DNA of 64,000 nt. Origin: Bacilli bacterium. Lineage in GTDB: Bacteria; Bacillota_I; Bacilli_A; RF39; UBA660. Below, piece after piece: positions 26,853-36,499 of this stretch (the stretch's first letter is position 1; each line of letters starts with the position of its first letter). Below the pieces are notes generated by a model that worked only from the letters and a program-made list of their open reading frames with translations, had not been told where the DNA came from and searched no databases. Position numbers and translations under genes: made by a program. The stretch covers positions 1 through 64,000 of the forward strand of contig JAFXPU010000001.1 in assembly GCA_017527675.1 (NCBI GenBank), given 5' to 3'.

Positions 26853-28130
26853 TAATAATTTATTAACTTTATATCCTGAATATAGGCAAGTAAAAATAAT
26901 ATTTAATGATAAAGTTATTAATAAAGCATAAAAACCTATTTTAAATTCTAATATTATAAATAGTAAAACAGTTCTAATAAATAAATTAACAAGAGAAATA
27001 AATAGATTTGTTTTAGCACTTTTCATAGCCTGTAAGGAACTAAGTAGGGGATGTTCTAAGTAATGAAGAATAAATATAGGTGCGATAAATTTTAAGTAAT
27101 CTTGACCTTTATTAGTATTATAAATTAATTCTAGCAAGAAATTACCTTTAGTTAAAATAATTAGAGTATAACTAAGTCCAATTATTAAAGATATTATCAT
27201 AGCTTGTTTAATTTTTCTTTTAATAGCTAAATAATTTTTTTTAGTATAAAATTCACTTACAATTGGAATAAGAGCTTGAGATATTGCGGCTGTAAAAAAA
27301 GAAGGTAAGAGTATTAAAGGTAAAACATAACCATTAATAATACCATAATTAATAGTTATATAGTTACTTGTAAATCCTTGTTTAGTTAATACTAAAGTTA
27401 AAATTATTGGTTCTAAAAAATAAGTAATTGAGCCAATTAATCTAGATAAGGTAGTAGGGGTTGCAATATTAAATAATGCTTTAACATTTTTTTTATTTAT
27501 TTTTATATCATCTTTATAAATAGTGTATTTAGGAGCTTTAAATAAAAAGATTAAAATAGATGATAATTCAGAGGCTATATTAGTTAAAATAATAAAAGAT
27601 ATTATAGCTATATTATTTTTAAATTGATCAATAAAAAAGATAATTAAAAATAACTTAATTAAATCTTCTAGAATATTACTAATAGTATGAGGTAACATTC
27701 TTTCTTTAGCAAAATAGTAACTTCTAAATATATTTGATGTCGTTATAAAAGGTAGAGTTAAAGTTAGTAAGATTAATGGAATTGTTAATATTTCTTGATT
27801 TAATAAATTAATAGCTATATATTTGCTTCCTAAAATAAAAATTAACATAATAATGAAATCAAGAATAAAAGATATTATTAAGGATGTAATTAATAGATTT
27901 TTATTATTATATTTTTTAGTTGCTATTAAAACATTTAAAGCTGTTGGTAAAGAATATTCAGCAAGAGAAATAATTAATAAATAAGTAGGTAGTATTAAGG
28001 TATATAATCCTAAGGTTTCAATTCCTATTTTTCTAGTTAAGACAATTTTAACAGTCATACCTAGTACCTTGGTTATGAATCCACCAATTATTAAAATAAT
28101 ACTTGATTTAATAAATTTACTTTTTTTCAT
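26835..28130 (-). CDS. spoVB: SpoVB-like lipid-linked oligosaccharide flippase
   Basis: MOP-superfamily exporter with about 12 membrane helices, 431 residues. The N-terminus (SSIILIIGGFITKVLGMTVK) and the ETLGLYTLILPTY stretch match the SpoVB/YtgP group. SpoVB proteins are required for spore cortex synthesis, probably flipping a wall precursor; related members serve wall or capsule. The neighbours comN and secDF repeat the B. subtilis order secDF-comN-spoVB, which favours SpoVB over a capsule flippase. Confidence 0.8.
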   Translation of the reverse strand: MKKSKFIKSSIILIIGGFITKVLGMTVKIVLTRKIGIETLGLYTLILPTYLLIISLAEYSLPTALNVLIATKKYNNKNLLITSLIISFILDFIIMLIFILGSKYIAINLLNQEILTIPLILLTLTLPFITTSNIFRSYYFAKERMLPHTISNILEDLIKLFLIIFFIDQFKNNIAIISFIILTNIASELSSILIFLFKAPKYTIYKDDIKINKKNVKALFNIATPTTLSRLIGSITYFLEPIILTLVLTKQGFTSNYITINYGIINGYVLPLILLPSFFTAAISQALIPIVSEFYTKKNYLAIKRKIKQAMIISLIIGLSYTLIILTKGNFLLELIYNTNKGQDYLKFIAPIFILHYLEHPLLSSLQAMKSAKTNLFISLVNLFIRTVLLFIILEFKIGFYALLITLSLNIIFTCLYSGYKVNKLLQKKIS

Positions 28131-28204
28131 ATTACTCCTTTAAAAAAATAACTATTTGATATATAATATATATGTAATTAATTTATAATTATTAGAGGTG
28201 TTAA

Positions 28205-28474
28205 ATGGATTTAGGATTTTCTAGTGAAAAGGAATTATATGATAGATTGATACCTGCTTTAAAAACTAAAGAAAATGAATTTAAAAGAAATGGTATTACT
28301 TATGTTCATATGGAAGATATTTGGAATTATTTAAAAATTACTAGATGGTCAAAATGTCGTGATTTGCTTTTATATCAAATGGTTGATGATATTTTAAATA
28401 TTGAATTATATAAAATAGATGATTATGTAAAAATTCTATTATCTAAAAAACATCAAAAACCAATTATTGATTAA
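28205..28474 (+). CDS. comN: Post-transcriptional regulator ComN
   Basis: 89 residues. ENEFKRNGITYVHMEDIWNY, then LLLYQMVDDILNIELYKIDDY, match the ComN family (PF13797), which in B. subtilis affects a competence mRNA and septal/polar localisation. Divergent from spoVB and just before secDF, the conserved position. Role here unknown. Confidence 0.82.
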   Translation: MDLGFSSEKELYDRLIPALKTKENEFKRNGITYVHMEDIWNYLKITRWSKCRDLLLYQMVDDILNIELYKIDDYVKILLSKKHQKPIID

Positions 28475-28485
28475 AAATAAATATT

Positions 28486-28522
28486 AAAAAAGTCTAAATT
28501 ATTTACATTTAGACCTTTTTAA
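28486..28522 (+). terminator. Intrinsic terminator after comN
   Basis: AAAAAGTCTAAAT and ATTTAGACCTTTTT pair with one bulged base; T-run follows. Confidence 0.75.
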
Positions 28523-28564
28523 TGATATAATTAAAAAGGTTCGAAAGTACAAGAAGGAGTAATT

Positions 28565-30925
28565 ATGCAAAAGAAAGAAAAAAATAAAGTAGTTGTTGAA
28601 AAAACAAAAAAAGAAAGAAAAGAAGAGGCTGTTAAAACCTATAAAGCTAATTCATTATTCAGTGGAATTGTTATATTCTTAGCAGTAATTGTATTAGCAG
28701 TTATATCTTTTAAACCAATATTTAAAAATTTAAATTATGGTTTGGATTTAAAAGGTGGATTTGAAATTCTATATGAAGTAAAAGATATAGATGGTAAGAA
28801 GCCTTCTAAAGAAATGGTAAAAAACACTTATAGTATTATTGAAAAGCGTATTAATATTTTGGGTGTATCTGAACCTGAAATATCTATTGAAGGAAATAAT
28901 ATTCGTGTTCAACTTGCTGGTGTTACAAATGAAGAAGAAGCTAAAAGTACAATTAGTCAAATGGCTAGTTTAACATTTAGAAATAAAAATAATGAACTTG
29001 TTATGACATCAGATGTTTTAAAGGGTGGTGGAGTATCAGTTGCTCAAAGTGAAACTGATATTGGTACATATTATTTATCAATTGAAATAGCTGATGTTGA
29101 TACATTCCATGCTAAAACAGAAGAAATTAGAAAAAATAATGATTTATTAGTTATTTGGTTAGACTTTGATGAAACTACTGATTCATATGAAACAAAATGT
29201 AATTTAAAGAATAAAAAAGGTGATCCAATTGTTACTAACTGTTTATCAGCTGCTTCTATTAATGAAGAATTAACTACTGATAAAGTTATGTTAACAGGTA
29301 GATTTACTAAAGCTGAAGCTACTAATTTAGCTGAACTTATTAATTCAGGATCATTACCTGCTAAATTAACTGAATTATCTTCTCAAACAGTAGATGCTAC
29401 TTTTGGTGAAGATACTTTAGATAAAACTTTTATAGCTGGTTTAATTGGCGTTATTGCTATAATAGTTGTCTTAATTTTAGTTTATAATTTCAGTGGTATT
29501 GTAACAAGTATTTCTGTATTATTATATACATTGTTAGTATTTGTAATATTTGAACTTATTGGTGGACGTTTAACATTACCTGGTATTGCTGCTGTTGTTA
29601 TTGGTATAGGTATGGCTGTTGATGCTTCATCTATTAGTTTCTCATCAATTAAAAAAGAATTAAAAAACGGTCGTACTGTTAAGGAAGCGTTTAAAAATGG
29701 TAACAAAACATCTTTAAAAGCAATAATAGATTCAAATATAACAACATTAATTGCAGCCATTGTTTTATATATTTTTGGTGTATCATCAGTTAAAGGTTTT
29801 GCTACTATGTTAATTATATCTATAATTGTAACTGTTATGATTATGGTTGTATTTAACCGTTATTTATTAGCTAAGTTTGTTGAGGCAGGATTATTTGATA
29901 ATCATCCAAGATTATTTATTGGAGTATCTAAAAAACCACATGAATTCCATGTTAAATTTGTTAAAATGAGATTTGCAACATTAGTAATTATTCCATTAAT
30001 TTTAATAGCTGTTGGTGGTTTCTCACTTTATAAACAAGGTTTAAATTTAGGTGTTGATTTTAAAGGTGGTACAACTATTCAAATAGCTTCATCTGAAAAA
30101 ATTACTGAAAAAGGATTAAAAGCTGATATTGAATCATTAGGTTATAAAGTTACTAGTACTACTAAACTAAATGATAATAGTATTATTGTTAATTCATCTA
30201 ATATATTTAAAAATGAAGATAATAAAAAAGTTGAAGATTTATTAACTAGTAAATATGATAAAGATGGTGAAGAAGAAAAATCTTATGTATCAACTAATAT
30301 TAGTGCTATTTCTAATACAGTTAAAAAAGAATTAATTAAAAATGCCTTAAAAGCATTATTATATGCTTGTATTTGTATTATTCTTTATATTTCTATCAGA
30401 TTTAGATTTACTAATGCTGTATCAACAATAGTTGCTTTAGTTCATGATTGCTTTGTTGTCTTTGTTGCATTTAGTTTACTTAGATTTGAAGTTACATCTG
30501 TCTTTGTTGCAGCACTACTTTCAATTATTGGTTACTCTATAAATGATACTATCGTTATATTTGATCAAATAAGAGATAAAATTAATTCTTTAGGTAAGAA
30601 AGAAATTAAAACTAAAGAAGAACTTGCTGATACAATTGATGGTGCTTTAAATGATGTACTTGGACGTTGTATTATTACATCAATTACAACATTAATTCCA
30701 GTTGTATCATTAATTATCTTTGGTTCACATGATATTGTTAATTTCAATATGGCATTATTATTTGGTTTAACTGCTGGTACTTTCTCATCATTATTTATTG
30801 CAGCAGAATTATGGTACACATTTGAAAAGAGAAATATTGGAAAACCAAAACGTAAAAAATGGTATGAAGATGATAATGATAAAAAAGAGGTTAGGGAGTT
30901 AAAAGTTAAAGGTATTAACTGCTAA
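28565..30925 (+). CDS. secDF: Fused SecD-SecF protein-export subunit
   Basis: RND-type membrane protein that uses the proton gradient to pull secreted proteins out of the Sec channel. The SecD half has GLDLKGGFEILYEV near residue 60, P1-type domain to about 290, then six helices with GIGMAVDASSISFSSIKKEL. The SecF half starts near residue 490 (LGVDFKGGTTIQI) and has IGYSINDTIVIFDQIRD. 786 residues, single chain as in Bacilli. Confidence 0.96.
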   Translation: MQKKEKNKVVVEKTKKERKEEAVKTYKANSLFSGIVIFLAVIVLAVISFKPIFKNLNYGLDLKGGFEILYEVKDIDGKKPSKEMVKNTYSIIEKRINILGVSEPEISIEGNNIRVQLAGVTNEEEAKSTISQMASLTFRNKNNELVMTSDVLKGGGVSVAQSETDIGTYYLSIEIADVDTFHAKTEEIRKNNDLLVIWLDFDETTDSYETKCNLKNKKGDPIVTNCLSAASINEELTTDKVMLTGRFTKAEATNLAELINSGSLPAKLTELSSQTVDATFGEDTLDKTFIAGLIGVIAIIVVLILVYNFSGIVTSISVLLYTLLVFVIFELIGGRLTLPGIAAVVIGIGMAVDASSISFSSIKKELKNGRTVKEAFKNGNKTSLKAIIDSNITTLIAAIVLYIFGVSSVKGFATMLIISIIVTVMIMVVFNRYLLAKFVEAGLFDNHPRLFIGVSKKPHEFHVKFVKMRFATLVIIPLILIAVGGFSLYKQGLNLGVDFKGGTTIQIASSEKITEKGLKADIESLGYKVTSTTKLNDNSIIVNSSNIFKNEDNKKVEDLLTSKYDKDGEEEKSYVSTNISAISNTVKKELIKNALKALLYACICIILYISIRFRFTNAVSTIVALVHDCFVVFVAFSLLRFEVTSVFVAALLSIIGYSINDTIVIFDQIRDKINSLGKKEIKTKEELADTIDGALNDVLGRCIITSITTLIPVVSLIIFGSHDIVNFNMALLFGLTAGTFSSLFIAAELWYTFEKRNIGKPKRKKWYEDDNDKKEVRELKVKGINC

Positions 30926-30941
30926 TACCTTCTTTTTTTTT
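30908..30941 (+). terminator. Intrinsic terminator overlapping secDF end
   Basis: AAGGTATTA and TAATACCTT pair around ACTGC; T-run follows. The last codons of secDF form the left arm. Confidence 0.8.
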
Positions 30942-30974
30942 GTTCATTATGATATAATTATACTAGGTGAGAAC

Positions 30975-33146
30975 ATGAAGAAAGATAAAACAGGAATTAC
31001 TTATGAAGAATTAGAAACTAAGGCTAAAGAATATATTAAACCTTCTGAATTAGCCGAAATAAAAAAGGCTTATGAGTTTGCCTTAGAAATGCATGATGGT
31101 GATATACGTTTATCAGGTAATCCGTATATTTATCATTTGCTAAATGTAGCTTTAATTTTAGCAAATATTGAGGCAGATGCTGATACAATAGCTGCTGCAT
31201 TACTACATGGTGTTTTAAATCATGAAAAATGTGAAATAGATAAATTAAGTGAAAATTTTTCACCAGCTGTTGTAGATTTGGTTAAAGGTATAACTAAAAT
31301 TAAACAGTTAAAATTTAATGATTTATCTGAATCAATAGCTGCTAATTATAAAAAAATAATTGTTGGTTTATCTGAAGATGTTCGTATTTTAATTATCATG
31401 CTAGCCGATCGATTACATGATATGCGTACACTATGGGCAGTTGAAGAAGATGAACAAAAGCGTATTGCTCATGAGACATTAGAATTATTAACACCAATTG
31501 CTCATCGTTTAGGTATGAATCAAATTAAATCTGAACTTGAAGATTTATCATTACGTTATTATAAACCAGATGTTTACTTTTCTATAGTAGATCAATTAAA
31601 TCAAACTAAGGTTGAAAGGGATAATAATGTAGCTTTAATGATTGATAAAGTATCAGAATTGTTAAATCAATATAATATTAAGCATAAGATTAAGGGAAGA
31701 GCTAAAAGTATTTATAGTATTTATAAGAAATTAGATAAAGGAAAACGTTTTTCTGATATTTATGACTTATTAGCTTTAAGAATATTTGTTGATACTGAAC
31801 AAGATTGCTATCAAGCATTAGGTATAATCCATTCTAAATATCGTCCAATGCCAAAAAGATTTAAAGACTATGTTGCAATGCCTAAAACAAATATGTACCA
31901 ATCTTTGCATACAACTGTTTTTGGTGAAAATGGACAATTATATGAAATTCAAATACGTACTTATGAAATGGATGAAGTTGCTGAAAATGGTATAGCTGCA
32001 CATTGGTCATATAAAGAAAATGGTTCTAATACCAAAGCTAATATTCAAAGTGCAATGGAACAAAAATTACAATTCTTTAAAGAAATTATGGAATTAAAAT
32101 CATTAAATAGTTCTGAACAAGAATTTGTCTCAAGTGTATCTGAAGATGTATTTAATAATACTATTTATGTTTTTACACCAAAAGGAGATGTTATAGAACT
32201 TCCATATGGAGCTAATCCAATTGATTTTGCATATCGTGTTCACTCTGGTGTTGGCGATACAATGGTTGGAGCAATTGTTAACAATAATATTGTTCCTCTA
32301 AACTATGTACTTCAAAATAATGATATTATTAAAATAAATACTAATAAAAATTCTACACCATCACGTGAGTGGATTGATATGGCTTTTACATCACAAGCAA
32401 GAAATAAAATTAGAGGATATTTTAATAAAATAGATAAAGATGAGTATCTTAAAAAAGGACAAGAAGCTTTACTTAAAGAATTAAAGAAAAATAAAATATC
32501 TTATAATGATTTTATTGAAAATGAAGTTGATTATATTTTAGAAGAATTAAAGTTAGCTGATATTAATGAATTATATATTAATATAGGTAATTCAAAATAT
32601 ACACCTAAACAAATAGTTAACTTTATCATAACTGAAGAAAAAGATAAAGAAGAATTAATATTAGATAAGGTTATTAAAACTAAAGTACACGATAATAGTG
32701 CTAATAAAAATGATATTTTAGTATCCAATATAGATTTAATTAAAGTTAACTTGGCATCATGTTGTAAACCTGTTTATGGTGATGATATTATAGGTTATAT
32801 TACTAAAGGTAATGGTATAACTGTTCACCGTAAAATATGTCCAAATGTTAATGATTTAAATGAACGTATTATTAATGTTGAATGGAATAATATTGATGCA
32901 AATCAGAAAAGATATGATGCTGAAATAAAGATAACAGCTATGTCTGACAAAGATATTTTATTGAATGTAATTGCTAAAACATCAAATAGTAATATAACAG
33001 TTACATCAGTTAATTCATCACATCAAAATAATAACTATATATTTGATATTCATTTCCGTGTAGAAAACTTAGAATATTTAACTAAATTTATTAATGATAT
33101 TGAAACTATTAAAGATGTTAAATCTGTAGAAAGGACGATTAAATAA
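30975..33146 (+). CDS. rel: Rel (p)ppGpp synthetase with degenerate hydrolase domain
   Basis: Long RelA/SpoT homologue, 723 residues: HD domain, synthetase, TGS (about residues 390-450), zinc-finger region (SCCKPVYGDDIIGYI) and C-terminal ACT. The synthetase motifs are intact: GRAKSIYSIYKK, DIYDLLALRIF, RFKDYVAMPKTNMYQSLHT and YEIQIRT. The hydrolase keeps His54 and His78, but the canonical HDVVEDT reads HGVLNHE, and DRLHN reads DRLHD. Four catalytic or metal-binding residues are thus replaced, so hydrolysis of (p)ppGpp is probably lost. dtd follows with stop/start overlap, the usual Bacillota pair. Confidence 0.93.
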   Translation: MKKDKTGITYEELETKAKEYIKPSELAEIKKAYEFALEMHDGDIRLSGNPYIYHLLNVALILANIEADADTIAAALLHGVLNHEKCEIDKLSENFSPAVVDLVKGITKIKQLKFNDLSESIAANYKKIIVGLSEDVRILIIMLADRLHDMRTLWAVEEDEQKRIAHETLELLTPIAHRLGMNQIKSELEDLSLRYYKPDVYFSIVDQLNQTKVERDNNVALMIDKVSELLNQYNIKHKIKGRAKSIYSIYKKLDKGKRFSDIYDLLALRIFVDTEQDCYQALGIIHSKYRPMPKRFKDYVAMPKTNMYQSLHTTVFGENGQLYEIQIRTYEMDEVAENGIAAHWSYKENGSNTKANIQSAMEQKLQFFKEIMELKSLNSSEQEFVSSVSEDVFNNTIYVFTPKGDVIELPYGANPIDFAYRVHSGVGDTMVGAIVNNNIVPLNYVLQNNDIIKINTNKNSTPSREWIDMAFTSQARNKIRGYFNKIDKDEYLKKGQEALLKELKKNKISYNDFIENEVDYILEELKLADINELYINIGNSKYTPKQIVNFIITEEKDKEELILDKVIKTKVHDNSANKNDILVSNIDLIKVNLASCCKPVYGDDIIGYITKGNGITVHRKICPNVNDLNERIINVEWNNIDANQKRYDAEIKITAMSDKDILLNVIAKTSNSNITVTSVNSSHQNNNYIFDIHFRVENLEYLTKFINDIETIKDVKSVERTIK

Positions 33147-33604
33147 TGCGAGTACTTGTACAACGTAGTAAAAAATCATCTGTATCTGTAGATGATAAAG
33201 TAATTGGTTCAATAGATTCTGGGTTAGTAATTTTAGTTGGTTTTACTTATGGAGATACTGAATTAGATATTGATTATATGGTAAAAAAAGTTCTAAATTT
33301 AAGAATATTTGATGATGATAATGGCGTTATGAATAAATCAGTTTTAGATATTGGTGGTTCTATTTTGAGTATTTCTCAATTTACTTTATATGCTGATACT
33401 AAAAATGGTAATCGACCTAGTTATATTAAATCTTTAAAAGCTGAAGAAGCAACTAAATTATATGATTTATTTAATCAAAAATTAAAAGAATATATTAGGG
33501 TAGAAACAGGTAAGTTTCAAGCAGATATGCTTGTTAAAATTGAAAATGATGGTCCTGTCACAATACTTTTAGAAAGCGATGATAAATATGTTAAAGAAAG
33601 ATAA
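33146..33604 (+). CDS. dtd: D-aminoacyl-tRNA deacylase
   Basis: Removes D-amino acids and glycine mischarged on tRNA. 152 residues with MRVLVQRSKKSSVSV, the SISQFTLYAD motif and the C-terminal cross-subunit NDGPVTI motif (Gly-cisPro here GP). Overlaps rel by one base. Confidence 0.96.
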   Translation: MRVLVQRSKKSSVSVDDKVIGSIDSGLVILVGFTYGDTELDIDYMVKKVLNLRIFDDDNGVMNKSVLDIGGSILSISQFTLYADTKNGNRPSYIKSLKAEEATKLYDLFNQKLKEYIRVETGKFQADMLVKIENDGPVTILLESDDKYVKER

Positions 33605-34655
33605 AATAGATTTTAGATTAATTAATTTAGCATTATTAGTTTTAATTATTTATTTATGTTATAAAACTGGTCATTTATGGATGGGAATAATTGATAAAAT
33701 AACTGGCATTTGCCTACCATTTTTAATAGCATTTGCCTTTGCTTATGCATTGCATCCATTTGTTACTAAATTATGTAAAAGAATGAAAAAATGGTTAGCT
33801 TTAACGATAGTTATTACTATGACTTTTGCTATTGCCTTTTTTGTTATTTATATTTTTACTAAAGTACTAGTAGGTGAATTATCCGATTTATTTGGTAGTA
33901 TTAATAAATTTATGAATAAATTAACTGAGATGGATTTAAATGTTGATATAGCAGCAGTTAAAAAATCAATTTCAAATTCTATGGATTCAATTATTGCTGA
34001 TATTTCTAAATATGTATCTGATGGTGCTATAAAATTAATTAATAGTTCTATATCTTTTATTGGTAAATTATTTGTTGGAATAGCAGCATATGTATATTTT
34101 TTAATCGATATGGATAAGATTAGAGAAGAAATTAAAAAATTCTTTAAACGTCGTAGTATTAAAAGTTATAGATTTGTTAAAATACTAGATGTTGAAATGC
34201 GTAAATACTTATCAGGACTTGTAAAAGTAATGATTATATCTGTATTTGAATATGGATTTGCTTATTATATAATAGGCCATCCATATGCAATATTATTAGG
34301 ATTCTTAGCTGGCTTTGCTAACTTAATTCCATATTTTGGTGGTATTGGAAATAATATATTAGCATCTATTACTGCTTTTGCTATTTCACCAGCATTATTT
34401 ATAAGAACTTTAATAACATTCTTTATCTTATCAACTTTAGATAGTTATGTTATAAATCCAGCTGTATATGGTAAAACAAATTCTATTCATCCACTTTTAA
34501 CAATTTTCTCATTGTTTGCTGGTGGAGCTATATTTGGCATTATGGGTATCTTTATTTCGTTCCCACTTGCTATTATCCTAGTAACTGGTTATAAGTACTA
34601 TAAAGAAGATATAGCTGAAGGATTTGCTAATTTTAAAAAGAATAAAGAAGCATAA
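33588..34655 (+). CDS. AI-2E family (PerM/YtvI-like) membrane transporter
   Basis: About 355 residues and eight membrane helices. FAFAYALHPFV near the N-terminus, and the C-terminal GFANLIPYFGGIGN and NPAVYGKTNSIHPL, are family signatures. Members export autoinducer-2, or act as Na+/H+ antiporters, and some are called YtvI sporulation proteins; which applies here is unknown. The start may be 33579 or 33588; either overlaps dtd, so it is likely in the rel-dtd transcript. Confidence 0.88.
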   Translation: MLKKDKIDFRLINLALLVLIIYLCYKTGHLWMGIIDKITGICLPFLIAFAFAYALHPFVTKLCKRMKKWLALTIVITMTFAIAFFVIYIFTKVLVGELSDLFGSINKFMNKLTEMDLNVDIAAVKKSISNSMDSIIADISKYVSDGAIKLINSSISFIGKLFVGIAAYVYFLIDMDKIREEIKKFFKRRSIKSYRFVKILDVEMRKYLSGLVKVMIISVFEYGFAYYIIGHPYAILLGFLAGFANLIPYFGGIGNNILASITAFAISPALFIRTLITFFILSTLDSYVINPAVYGKTNSIHPLLTIFSLFAGGAIFGIMGIFISFPLAIILVTGYKYYKEDIAEGFANFKKNKEA

Positions 34656-34656
34656 T

Positions 34657-34685
34657 TTGAAAAAATAGCTTAAATATGATATAAT
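34657..34685 (+). promoter_or_regulatory. Promoter of OLE RNA
   Basis: TTGAAA (34657) and TATAAT (34680) with 17 bp spacing, directly after the AI-2E gene. Transcription would begin near 34692. Confidence 0.7.
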
Positions 34686-34691
34686 TTATGT

Positions 34692-35264
34692 AGTGGCGCA
34701 TTATTCTAGTCAGTTTAATCTATTATGAAGATGGGATTAAAAAACCATAAAATAGCACACCTGTGAAACTTTTGGTGCTTGCTTCTTACGCCCAGTTTGG
34801 GGTGGGTGCTGAAAGGTAGACGTTTGGGCAGCCTATAACGGCATATAGATCTGTTCCAAGTGTCGTGGAGACCTAATCTTGTGAGTAATTACGAATTGGG
34901 ATTAAACCGGTATGTGGCGAAAGTTATGTACTGAGTAGCTTGTCTTGAGTGAATGTCTGGGGAAGGTATTTAACAATATATGTTAGTGTAGCTACCTAAT
35001 ATATATTCTTTACTGGAAACACCATTTGCAAAAAAGTTCTAGTAATAGATACTGGTGAGGAAATCTTCTAGAGTGATTTTATAGGATTGCAGTACGTACT
35101 AAGTGGTAATCAAGTCATATATTTGGTGACGATATATTGATTTTTTTAAAGGGGAACCGCAAACTGGTAACGGGATGTAAAAATCAGAGAAATTCTACTT
35201 GACCTAAGACGTAAAGTTAACTATAAAAGGGCCAACAATTTTAAAAGGTTTTAATACCTTTTTT
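34692..35264 (+). ncRNA. ole: OLE RNA (ornate, large, extremophilic)
   Basis: A 573-nt stretch without a gene, much richer in G and C than its surroundings and full of self-complementary segments, bounded by a promoter and an intrinsic terminator. The next gene, 16 nt on, encodes an OapA-like membrane protein, the known protein partner of OLE RNA, and OLE genes usually lie directly before oapA. The 3' part contains the GGGGAACCGCAAACUGGU and GACCUAAGACGUAAAG segments. OLE forms a membrane-bound ribonucleoprotein linked to stress and Mg2+ handling. tmRNA and RNase P signatures are absent. I could not run a covariance search. Confidence 0.78.
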
Positions 35265-35265
35265 C
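35243..35265 (+). terminator. Intrinsic terminator at end of OLE RNA
   Basis: AAAAGGT and ACCTTTT pair around TTTAAT; T-run follows. oapA has no separate promoter between this and its start, so it must be read through. Confidence 0.7.
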
Positions 35266-35280
35266 TATATTAGGAGAAAT

Positions 35281-35865
35281 ATGAAAGTTAATAAAACATT
35301 AAAAAAAGGCATAAAAAAAGAATTAAAGAAAACAAATCTAATTAAAATTGATTTAAAATGGTTTTTTAAAATACTAATATTAGCATTTAGTATTAGTTTA
35401 GTATTTTCATCTTTATCTGAAGTAGTATTAAATAATGTTAATGTAATTATTGGTATAATTATTATTATCATTTTTATCATTTTAGGTATTATATTTGATA
35501 TGGTAGGGGTAGCTGTTGCTGCTGCTGATGAAAAACCATTTCATTCAATGAGTTCTAGAAAAATTAAAGGTGCTAAACTTGCTGTTAAACTAAAAAGAAA
35601 TGCTGATAAAGTATCTACTATTTGTAATGATGTAATAGGAGATATTTGTGGTATTGTATCAGGTTCTGGTGGGGCTGTAATAGCTATCGCACTAGCTAGT
35701 AAATATAATTTTAATATAATTTTAATAAGTTTAATTATAACAAGTTTAATATCTGGTATAACTGTAGGTGGTAAAGCTTTAGAAAAGAGTTATGCTATAA
35801 ATAATAGTAATGAAATATTATATAATTTTGCTAAAATTATTAATATTTTTGTTAAAGAAAAATAA
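35281..35865 (+). CDS. oapA: OLE-associated membrane protein OapA
   Basis: 194 residues with about four membrane helices in two pairs (about residues 25-75 and 125-170). Between them is FDMVGVAVAAADEKPFHSMS and NDVIGDICGIVSGSGGAV, which match OapA/DUF21-related proteins. OapA binds OLE RNA and holds it at the membrane. RBS TAGGAGA. The basic N-terminus (KKGIKKELKK) could contact RNA. Confidence 0.82.
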   Translation: MKVNKTLKKGIKKELKKTNLIKIDLKWFFKILILAFSISLVFSSLSEVVLNNVNVIIGIIIIIIFIILGIIFDMVGVAVAAADEKPFHSMSSRKIKGAKLAVKLKRNADKVSTICNDVIGDICGIVSGSGGAVIAIALASKYNFNIILISLIITSLISGITVGGKALEKSYAINNSNEILYNFAKIINIFVKEK

Positions 35866-35886
35866 TGTTTTTAAAGGAGGTAAATT

Positions 35887-36423
35887 ATGAATTTAGAAGG
35901 AACAAAAACATTAGAAAATTTAAAGACTGCTTTTGCAGGAGAATCACAAGCAAGAAACAAATACACATATTATGCATCAAAAGCTAAAAAGGATGGCTAT
36001 GAACAAATAGCTGCTATCTTTGAAGAAACAGCTAATAATGAAAAAGAACATGCTAAAATGTGGTATAAATTAATAAATGGTGGTGTTGCTGATACAGCAT
36101 CTATCTTAGCAGCTGCTGCTGATGGTGAAAACTATGAATGGACAGAAATGTATGATGAATTTGCTAAAGTTGCTGAAGAAGAAGGATTTGATGCAATTGC
36201 TAAACAATTTAGAGGAGTTGCTGCAATAGAAAAACATCATGAAGAAAGATTTAGAAAATTACTTCAAAATATTAATGATGAATTAGTATTTACAAATGAT
36301 GGTGATACTATTTGGATTTGCCGTAATTGTGGTCATATTCATATTGGACCTAAGGCTCCAGAAGTATGTCCTGTATGTGCACATCCAAAATCATATTTTG
36401 AAAGAAAAGCAAATAATTACTAA
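35887..36423 (+). CDS. rbr: Rubrerythrin
   Basis: Non-haem diiron peroxidase of anaerobes that reduces H2O2. The ferritin-like domain has [14 protein letters not shown] and [13 protein letters not shown], and [11 protein letters not shown]; the C-terminal rubredoxin-like centre has CRNCGHIH and [11 protein letters not shown]. 178 residues. Strong RBS AAAGGAGG, 21 nt after oapA, so possibly co-transcribed with OLE-oapA. Confidence 0.96.
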   Translation: MNLEGTKTLENLKTAFAGESQARNKYTYYASKAKKDGYEQIAAIFEETANNEKEHAKMWYKLINGGVADTASILAAAADGENYEWTEMYDEFAKVAEEEGFDAIAKQFRGVAAIEKHHEERFRKLLQNINDELVFTNDGDTIWICRNCGHIHIGPKAPEVCPVCAHPKSYFERKANNY

Positions 36424-36448
36424 GATAGAGAAATCTATCTTTTTTTTT
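36422..36448 (+). terminator. Intrinsic terminator after rubrerythrin
   Basis: AAGATAGA and TCTATCTT pair around GAAA; T-run follows. Confidence 0.85.
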
Positions 36449-36499
36449 GATTTTTTGTTATAATTAATAATATAAGAATAATAATAGAAAGAGTATGTT

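Noticed and set aside
30975-33146. Rel as an ordinary bifunctional enzyme
   Set aside because: Four of the hydrolase's key residues are replaced, so bifunctionality should not be assumed.
34692-35264. tmRNA or RNase P RNA
   Set aside because: No tRNA-like ends or tag frame for tmRNA, and the conserved RNase P core sequences are absent. The adjacent oapA favours OLE.
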